Source: Polaromonas sp. | Lineage (GTDB): Bacteria; Pseudomonadota; Gammaproteobacteria; Burkholderiales; Burkholderiaceae | DNA length: 20,326 bases | Assembly: GCA_013823505.1 (NCBI GenBank) | Contig: PNMH01000070.1 | Location: 1 to 20,326 of the forward strand | Direction of reading: 5' to 3' | Position numbers and translations under genes: made by a program | Notes under the pieces: model-generated | What the model saw: only the letters and a program-made list of their open reading frames with translations | Database searches by the model: none | Told to the model about the DNA's origin: nothing | Shown here: positions 14,544 through 20,326 of the stretch, piece after piece | How positions within the stretch are numbered: the first letter of the stretch is position 1 | How the letters are laid out: every line of letters starts with the position of its first letter

Positions 14544-15352
14544 TTCGAGGCATTCGGGAAAAAGAGCTGCTCGCCGCCGATCTTGTAGCCAGCAATCGCG
14601 GCCTGACCGGCCGGGCCGGTGACCCAGTCCACGAACTTCTGGCCGTCGGCCGTCTTCACTTGGGGGTGCTTGGCCGCGCTCACCAGCATCACGCCGTACT
14701 GGTTGAACAGGCGCTTGTCGCCTTCGACCAGCACCACGAGATCGCCGCGGTTCTTGAAGTTGAGCCAGGTACCACGGTCGGCCAACACATAGGCGCCGGC
14801 GCTGGAGCCGATGTTGAGCGCCGGGCCCATGCCGCAGCCGCACTCCTTGTAACCCGTGCCCTTGTTGGTATCGGTGTCGGTCATCTTCCAGAAGCGCAGC
14901 TCGGCCGCGTGCGTGCCACTCTTGTCGCCGCGCGAGATGAAGGGTGCGTTGGCCGTGGCGACCTTTTTCATGGCGGCCACGATGTCGTTGCCTTTGGTGC
15001 CGGCCGGGTCGGCCTTGGGGCCGATCAGCACGAAGTCGTTGTACATGACCTCCTGGCGCTTGTCGGCGAAGCCGTCGGCCACAAACTTGTCTTCGGCCAC
15101 CTTGTCGTGAACGAAGAGCACGTCGGCATCACCGCGGCGCGCCATGTCGATGGCCTGGCCGGTGCCCAGTGCGACCACCTTCACATCGATGCCGCTGGCC
15201 TTCTTGAACTCGGGCAGCAGGTAGGAAAACAGGCCCGACTGCTCAGTGGACGTGGTGGAGGCCACCACGATGCTTTGCGCCATGGCGCCGGCACTCGCCA
15301 ACAAAGCTGTGCCGAGGGCGGCGACGAGGGTCAAACGGCGGAAGGCATTCAC
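14540..15352 (-). CDS. tupA: TupA, tungstate-binding periplasmic protein
   Basis: A 270-residue protein with a signal peptide cleaved after AMA at residue 25. The mature N-terminus reads IVVASTTSTEQSGLFSYLLP, containing the TTTS-like oxyanion motif of TupA proteins. ALGTGQAIDMARRGDADVLF and FISRGDKSGTHAAELRFW are further family segments that line the pocket. TupA binds tungstate with high selectivity over molybdate. A feature to note is YKECGCGM at the place where I recall many homologues having YKETGQGM, giving two nearby cysteines. The GTG at 15352 has AAGGAG seven bases upstream and overlaps the tupC stop by 4 bp. It delivers tungstate to TupBC. Confidence 0.92.
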   Translation of the reverse strand: MNAFRRLTLVAALGTALLASAGAMAQSIVVASTTSTEQSGLFSYLLPEFKKASGIDVKVVALGTGQAIDMARRGDADVLFVHDKVAEDKFVADGFADKRQEVMYNDFVLIGPKADPAGTKGNDIVAAMKKVATANAPFISRGDKSGTHAAELRFWKMTDTDTNKGTGYKECGCGMGPALNIGSSAGAYVLADRGTWLNFKNRGDLVVLVEGDKRLFNQYGVMLVSAAKHPQVKTADGQKFVDWVTGPAGQAAIAGYKIGGEQLFFPNASK

Positions 15353-16107
15353 AAACTTTCTCCTTGTACAAACAAATGGGCCTGCGGGCACAGCGTGCGC
15401 AACAGGTCGTGGTTGAAAAAATCGGCAACGGGCAGGTCGGCCAGCAGCCGCCCTTGCTCCAGGTAAATCACGCGGCTGGCCAGGCGTTTGACCTGGCCCA
15501 GGTTGTGGCTGCTGAACACCAGCGTGGGTGGGCGCTCGCCCCCAGGCTGGCCCTGCGTGAACTCGGCGATCTGCGCCTCCACTTCGCGCTTGGCGTGCGG
15601 GTCCAGGCTGGCGGTGGGCTCATCGAGCAGCCACACGTCGGGGCGCAAGGCCCAGGCGCGGGCCAGGGCCACACGCTGCTGCTGACCGCCCGAAAGCGCG
15701 CGTGCATGGCGTTCAGCCAGGTGGCCGAGCTCCACGCGGTCGAGTGCGGCCAGCGCCAGCACGCGCGTCTCGCGCCAGGCCACACCCTTGAGCCAGAGCC
15801 CGAGCTGGATGTTCAGCCGCACGCTCAGGCGCAGCATGTGGGGCCGCTGGAAAAGCATCGCCACGCGCTGCTGGCTTGACGCATGCACCTCACCACCGCT
15901 GACGCTTTGCAGCCCATGCAGGGTGCGCAGCAGCGTGCTTTTTCCGCTGCCGTTGGCCCCCACCAGCGCCACGCGCTCACCGGCCTGGATGCGCAAGTAA
16001 ATGTCGGTCAGGGCATGCAGGCGGCCTGCGGGCCCCAGATGCACCTGCACGTTGCGCAGGTCGAAACACACCGCGGGCACCACCGCGTTCACAGGCAGAC
16101 CGCTCAT
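15349..16107 (-). CDS. tupC: TupC, tungstate ABC transporter ATPase
   Basis: A 252-residue ATPase. Walker A is GANGSGKS (residues 50-57), the Q-loop is in MLFQRPHMLRLSV, the signature is LSGGQQQRVALARA, Walker B is VWLLDEPTASLDP, and the H-loop is FSSHNLGQ. The VRLNIQLGLWLKG segment after the Q-loop is typical of tungstate/phosphate-like ATPases of the Tup branch. There is no C-terminal MOP domain, unlike ModC, so it should lack trans-inhibition of that kind. The ATG at 16107 overlaps the tupB stop by 4 bp. It energises TupB. Confidence 0.92.
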   Translation of the reverse strand: MSGLPVNAVVPAVCFDLRNVQVHLGPAGRLHALTDIYLRIQAGERVALVGANGSGKSTLLRTLHGLQSVSGGEVHASSQQRVAMLFQRPHMLRLSVRLNIQLGLWLKGVAWRETRVLALAALDRVELGHLAERHARALSGGQQQRVALARAWALRPDVWLLDEPTASLDPHAKREVEAQIAEFTQGQPGGERPPTLVFSSHNLGQVKRLASRVIYLEQGRLLADLPVADFFNHDLLRTLCPQAHLFVQGESL

Positions 16108-16841
16108 TGCGACACCAGCGTCAAGCGGGTTGCATCAGTGCTGTCGGCGCGCTCGCGCCAACGGCTCAGCAGCGACACCAAGGCGTTGAGCACCAGCACC
16201 ACACCCAGCAGCACCAGGCCCAAACCCAGCGCCAGCGGCAGGTCGCCCTTGCTGGTTTCCAGCGCGATGGCGGTCGTCATGACGCGGGTGAAGCCTTCGA
16301 TGTTGCCGCCCACGATCATCACCGCGCCCACCTCGGACACCGCGCGTCCAAAGGCGGTGAGCAACACGGTGACGAGCGCGTAGCGGTCGTCCCAGGCCAG
16401 CAGCAGGCTGCGCAGCACCGGCCCCGCGCCCAGCGAGGAAAGCTGTTCGCCGTGATCACGATCGGCGTCTTCCACCACCTGGCGCGTGAGCGCCGTGACC
16501 AGCGGCAGCACCAGGCAGGTCTGCGCCAGCACCATGGCCTGGAAACTGAACAACCATCCCAGAAAGCCCAACGGGCCGGAGCGTGACAACAGAAGATAGA
16601 TGACCAGGCCCACCACCACCGAGGGGATGGCGAGAAACGTGTTGAGCAGGGTGAGCACCGCACCGCGCCCCGGGAACCGGGCGACCGCCAGCCAGGCGCC
16701 GAGCACCAGGCCCAGGCCGCACGCCAGAAGGCACGCCAAGGCGCTCACCGACAGGGAACGGATGACCACCGACCACAGGCCCGGATCGCCCGAAACCACC
16801 AATTGCAGTGCGGTGCTGACGCTATCGGAAAAGGTGTTCAT
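16104..16841 (-). CDS. tupB: TupB, tungstate ABC transporter permease
   Basis: A 245-residue membrane protein with about five helices. SGDPGLWSVVIRSLSVSALA is the recognisable TupB opening; FLAIPSVVVGLVIYLLLSRS and LVLPLVTALTRQVVEDA follow. The coupling region lies around GAGPVLRSLLLAWDDRYALV, then AFGRAVSEVGAVMIVGGNIE, diagnostic of tungstate permeases. I chose ATG 16841 because the family pattern begins here; ATG 16856 would add five residues (MLTAH) and has a GAGGGG sequence upstream, so it remains possible. It is the first gene of the seven-gene operon and faces the divergent regulator gene. Confidence 0.9.
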   Translation of the reverse strand: MNTFSDSVSTALQLVVSGDPGLWSVVIRSLSVSALACLLACGLGLVLGAWLAVARFPGRGAVLTLLNTFLAIPSVVVGLVIYLLLSRSGPLGFLGWLFSFQAMVLAQTCLVLPLVTALTRQVVEDADRDHGEQLSSLGAGPVLRSLLLAWDDRYALVTVLLTAFGRAVSEVGAVMIVGGNIEGFTRVMTTAIALETSKGDLPLALGLGLVLLGVVLVLNALVSLLSRWRERADSTDATRLTLVSQ

Positions 16842-16856
16842 GTGGGCCGTGAGCAT

Positions 16857-16871
16857 AGGGGCAACACCCCT
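16857..16871 (-). promoter_or_regulatory. small hairpin covering the possible tupB ribosome binding site
   Basis: On the minus strand AGGGG, five bases, CCCCT form a 5-bp stem ending directly before the upstream tupB ATG (16856). The only purine-rich candidate ribosome binding site is inside the stem, so the hairpin might limit tupB translation. The short stem makes this tentative. Confidence 0.3.
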
Positions 16872-16891
16872 CTGGGCAGCTACGTACTGAC

Positions 16892-16957
16892 GCGGTATGA
16901 ACCGCTGTGCATAGGCAATGGCTTGCATACGTTCGAGCCAGCGGTCAGGCGGTACCG
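16892..16957. promoter_or_regulatory. cluster of GCGGT half-sites between tupB and its regulator
   Basis: GCGGT, four bases, ACCGC is a perfect palindrome at 16892-16905. A further CAGCGGT is at 16939-16945 (inverted relative to ACCGCTG at 16901-16907) and CGGTACCG at 16950-16957. Four GCGGT half-sites in 66 bases of the divergent gap make this the likeliest operator region for the adjacent regulator. In GC-rich DNA, chance is possible. Confidence 0.35.
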
Positions 16958-16994
16958 GCAGCGGACTGATGCGCTTGGGGCACACTCGCGCTCC

Positions 16995-18122
16995 ATGAAA
17001 CAGATCGAGTTGTCGTACGCGTTCGCCGCCCGCGCACCGGGCCGCTCCAGCGGCCACGCGCTGCTGCGAAATCCGATGATGGACGTGCTGCAGGCTGTGC
17101 ACACCAGTGGCTCCATTTCGGCCGCTGCGCGGCAGCTGGACCTGTCTTACCGACATGTGTGGGGGCAGCTCAAGGACTGGGAAGCGGCCCTGGGCCAGGC
17201 GCTGCTGTTCTGGGAACGCGGCCAGGCCGCGCGCCTGACGCCGTTCGGTGAACGCCTGCTGATGGCGGAGCGCCTGGCGCAGGCCCGGCTGGGCCCGCAG
17301 ATCGAAGGCTTGCGCGCCGAGCTTGAGCGAGCCTTCGCACGCGCATTCGACGACGCCGGCGAAGAAGGCGAAAGCGAGGTGCTGACGCTCTACGCCAGCC
17401 ACGACCACGCCTTGAGCGCCCTGCAGGACTTCGCCGCCACCGACGCCTCGTCCCCCAATGAGGCCGGCCGCCTGCATCTGGACATCCGCTTCTGCGGCAG
17501 CGTGGACGCGATCCGCGCACTCAACGAAGGCCGCTGCGCCCTGGCCGGTTTTCACACCCAGCCGTTCGCTGCCTCGGGCAGCCAGAGCGCGCGCACCTAT
17601 CGCCCACTGCTCAAGCCCGGGCTGCACAAGATCATCGGCTTCGCGCGCCGCGCCCAGGGTCTGATGGTGGCGCCCGGCAACCCGCTGCGCCTGGGCGACA
17701 TGAAGGACGTGGCCCGCCTGCAGGCCCGCTTTGTCAACCGTGCGCTGGGCACCGGGACCCGGCTGCTGCTGGACGAATTGCTCACGCAGGCGCTGCTGAT
17801 GCCCGAAGACATCAACGGCTTCGACCACGCGGAAACCTCACACGCCGCGGTGGCCCAGGCGGTGGCCAGCGGAGCGGCCGATGTGGGCCTGGGCACCGAA
17901 TACGCCGCGCGCACGCAGCGGCTTGGATTTGTGCCACTCACCGAAGAGCGCTACTTGCTGGTGTGCCTGAAAACCGCGCTGGAGCAGCCCGCGGTGCAGC
18001 GCCTGCTGCAGCGCCTGCGCAGCCGGGCCTGGCACGACCAGCTGACGGGTCTGCCAGGCTATGCGCCCGACCATTGCGGTGAAGTGGCCGCAATGAAGCG
18101 TCTGCTCCCTTGGTGGGAATGA
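16995..18122 (+). CDS. ModE-type HTH regulator fused to a periplasmic-binding-protein-like sensor
   Basis: A 375-residue protein. Residues about 20-100 are a ModE/LysR-like winged helix-turn-helix (GSISAAARQLDLSYRHVWGQ), and the wing carries QAARLTPFGERLL. From about residue 130 the rest is a PBP-like domain (COG1910 type) related to periplasmic oxyanion-binding proteins, with DIRFCGSVDAIRALNEGRCA, FVNRALGTGTRLLLDELL and SHAAVAQAVASGAADVGLGT. There is no signal peptide, so the sensor acts in the cytoplasm. Such fusions regulate molybdate/tungstate or other cofactor-related genes. Being divergent from the tup operon, it most likely responds to tungstate or molybdate and controls tup transcription. 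The ATG at 16995 starts a natural N-terminus, though no ribosome binding site is evident. Confidence 0.9.
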   Translation: MKQIELSYAFAARAPGRSSGHALLRNPMMDVLQAVHTSGSISAAARQLDLSYRHVWGQLKDWEAALGQALLFWERGQAARLTPFGERLLMAERLAQARLGPQIEGLRAELERAFARAFDDAGEEGESEVLTLYASHDHALSALQDFAATDASSPNEAGRLHLDIRFCGSVDAIRALNEGRCALAGFHTQPFAASGSQSARTYRPLLKPGLHKIIGFARRAQGLMVAPGNPLRLGDMKDVARLQARFVNRALGTGTRLLLDELLTQALLMPEDINGFDHAETSHAAVAQAVASGAADVGLGTEYAARTQRLGFVPLTEERYLLVCLKTALEQPAVQRLLQRLRSRAWHDQLTGLPGYAPDHCGEVAAMKRLLPWWE

Positions 18123-18212
18123 TGTCGAAGGCCCACACGCTCTCCCGCTGCGCGTGGTCCGCTGCCCCCCGAGGGGGCTGACCTGGCTTGGGGCATCCCG
18201 GCGCTGGATCGA
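18123..18212. repeat. palindromic intergenic element (REP-like) with hairpins
   Basis: The 90-bp gap between convergent genes holds GCCCCC, three bases, GGGGGC (18164-18178) and, before it, a near-perfect stem of CCACACGC with GCGCGTGG (18133-18157). The text around the C/G hairpin resembles extragenic palindromes I associate with Comamonadaceae genomes; copy number cannot be seen here, as no second copy was noticed in the window. It may also end transcription of the regulator and coaBC. Confidence 0.5.
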
Positions 18213-19439
18213 TCAGCCGTGCAGCCGCCGCGCAACCTCGGCAATGAGCTGGCGCGCCAGCACCAGTTTCGAAGCCCGCGGTAGCTCCACGGTGCCCTGC
18301 GCATCCACCAACAGCAACGCGTTGTCGTCCTGGCCAAAGGTGTCTGGCCCGATGTTGCCCACCAGCAGCGGCACACCCTTGCGCGCCCGCTTGGCCTGGG
18401 CGTGGGCCAGCAAGTCGTGACTTTCGGCTGCGAAGCCCACGCAGTAGAGTGCGCCGCTCTGCGCTCGCGGGCTGGCTGCAATGCCGGCCAGGATGTCGGG
18501 GTTCTCCACAAACGACAGCGTGGGCACCTCGCCCGAGCCGTCCTTCTTGATCTTCTGGTCCAGCATCTGTGCCGGGCGCCAGTCGGCCACGGCTGCGGCC
18601 GAGACAAACACCGTCGCGGCCTGGGCCAGGTGGTCCAGCGACTTCTGCATGTTCAGCGCCGATTTCACGTTGACGCGCCCCACACCGCGCGGCGTGGGCA
18701 GGCCCACGGGGCCAGCCACCAGCGTCACCTGGGCGCCGGCTTCGTGCGCTGCCCGCGCAATGGCAAAGCCCATCTTGCCGCTGGAGAGGTTGGTGAGCCC
18801 CCGCACCGGGTCGATGGCCTCAAACGTGGGACCGGCGCTCACCAGCACGTGCTGGCCGGCCAGCACCTTGGGTGTGAAGAAACGGATCAGGTCGTACAGC
18901 AGCTCGTCAGGCTCGAGCATGCGGCCGTCACCCGTTTCGCCGCAGGCCTGTTCGCCTGCGCCCACGTCGAGCACCGTGGCGCCATCGGCGCGCAGCTGCT
19001 CGATGTTGCGCTGCGTGGCGGGGTGCGACCACATTTCGCGGTTCATGGCGGGCGCCAGGATCAGCGGCACGCTCTCGATGGGGCGCGCCAGGCACATCAG
19101 CGAGAGCAACTCATCGGCCCGGCCGTGCACCAGCTTGGCCATGAAATCGGCGCTGGCGGGGGCCACCACGATCGCGTCGGCCTCGCGGCTGAGGTTGATG
19201 TGGGGCATGTTGTTGTCGGCCCCGCCTGAGGTGCGCGCGTCCCACTGAGAGGTGAACACCGGGCGGCCCGAGAGCGCCTGCATCGTCACCGCGGTCATGA
19301 ACTGCTCGGCCGCTTCGGTCATGACCACCTGCACGGTGGCGCCGGCCTTCACCAGCGCCCGGCAGAGTTCGGCTGCCTTGTAGCAGGCGATGCCCCCCGA
19401 AAGGCCAAGGACGATGTGTTTTCCAGCGAGTTCGTTCAT
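18213..19439 (-). CDS. coaBC: CoaBC, bifunctional phosphopantothenoylcysteine decarboxylase/synthetase
   Basis: A 408-residue cytoplasmic enzyme of coenzyme A synthesis. The N-terminal CoaC part, starting GKHIVLGLSGGIACYKAAEL, is the flavoprotein decarboxylase; it has the catalytic histidine in NMPHINLSREAD, the PAMNREMW motif, and the ACGETGDGRM flap with its conserved cysteine. The C-terminal CoaB part begins HVLVSAGPTFEAIDPVRGLT and SSGKMG, ligating cysteine to phosphopantothenate; its lysine motif lies near DQKIKKDG. All key motifs are intact. The ATG at 19439 gives the standard start (MNELAGKHIVLG); no clear ribosome binding site. It is divergent from pyrG and unrelated to the metal genes. 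Confidence 0.97.
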   Translation of the reverse strand: MNELAGKHIVLGLSGGIACYKAAELCRALVKAGATVQVVMTEAAEQFMTAVTMQALSGRPVFTSQWDARTSGGADNNMPHINLSREADAIVVAPASADFMAKLVHGRADELLSLMCLARPIESVPLILAPAMNREMWSHPATQRNIEQLRADGATVLDVGAGEQACGETGDGRMLEPDELLYDLIRFFTPKVLAGQHVLVSAGPTFEAIDPVRGLTNLSSGKMGFAIARAAHEAGAQVTLVAGPVGLPTPRGVGRVNVKSALNMQKSLDHLAQAATVFVSAAAVADWRPAQMLDQKIKKDGSGEVPTLSFVENPDILAGIAASPRAQSGALYCVGFAAESHDLLAHAQAKRARKGVPLLVGNIGPDTFGQDDNALLLVDAQGTVELPRASKLVLARQLIAEVARRLHG

Positions 19440-19516
19440 GGGCGCAATGTAGCAGTTGAGCCCTGGCTGCGTGTCCGGCCGGGCGGGGCAGGAAGGCAGG
19501 GTGAAGGGGCGCCATT

Positions 19517-20326
<810 letters not shown>

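Noticed and set aside
16857..17828. Minus-strand extension of the tupB frame across the regulator gene
   Set aside because: It is antisense to the HTH-PBP regulator and not TupB-like; the permease begins at 16841 or 16856.

Overview
The window is high-GC DNA with short intergenic gaps, many GTG/TTG starts and 4-bp gene overlaps. Gene content (tupABC-type tungstate importer, DUF3597, PsiF, coaBC, pyrG, an MCP ending in a CheR-type pentapeptide) suggests a betaproteobacterium, most likely Comamonadaceae (Hydrogenophaga/Acidovorax-like). The family assignment is an inference from protein flavour, not from a search. No rRNA, tRNA, CRISPR array, insertion sequence or prophage gene was seen.

Layout. 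Bases 1-3355: the N-terminus of a 4Fe-4S ferredoxin-type protein (minus strand, running off the left edge), then a plus-strand unit of xdhC (cofactor chaperone), a MocA-like cofactor nucleotidyltransferase, and an AcoR-like GAF/Fis regulator that has lost the AAA+ domain. Bases 3429-5303: a chemoreceptor with a sigma-28-like promoter and a terminator. Bases 5333-5899: a secreted glycine-rich protein of unknown function. Bases 6063-9441: modE divergent from modABC, with a perfect ModE-like palindrome between them. Bases 9453-10803: DUF427, PsiF and DUF3597 proteins on the minus strand. Bases 10890-16841: a tightly packed seven-gene minus-strand operon, tupB-tupC-tupA, a ModA-like lipoprotein, then a FecB/FecCD/FecE-type ABC importer. 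Bases 16995-18122: a divergent ModE-HTH/periplasmic-binding-protein regulator. Bases 18123-18212: a palindromic intergenic element. Bases 18213-20326: coaBC and the start of pyrG, which are housekeeping genes.

How it works together. The dominant theme is molybdenum/tungsten biology. Three unrelated kinds of oxyanion importer (ModABC, TupABC and a type II FecCD-like system that I infer to be MolABC-like), a fourth binding protein and two different ModE-family sensors sit beside cofactor-maturation genes and the first codons of what may be the iron-sulfur subunit of a Mo or W enzyme, possibly an aldehyde oxidoreductase. A reasonable model is that the locus supplies and sorts molybdate and tungstate for an enzyme encoded to the left of the window. 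The tup-modA-like-mol operon is the most unusual part.
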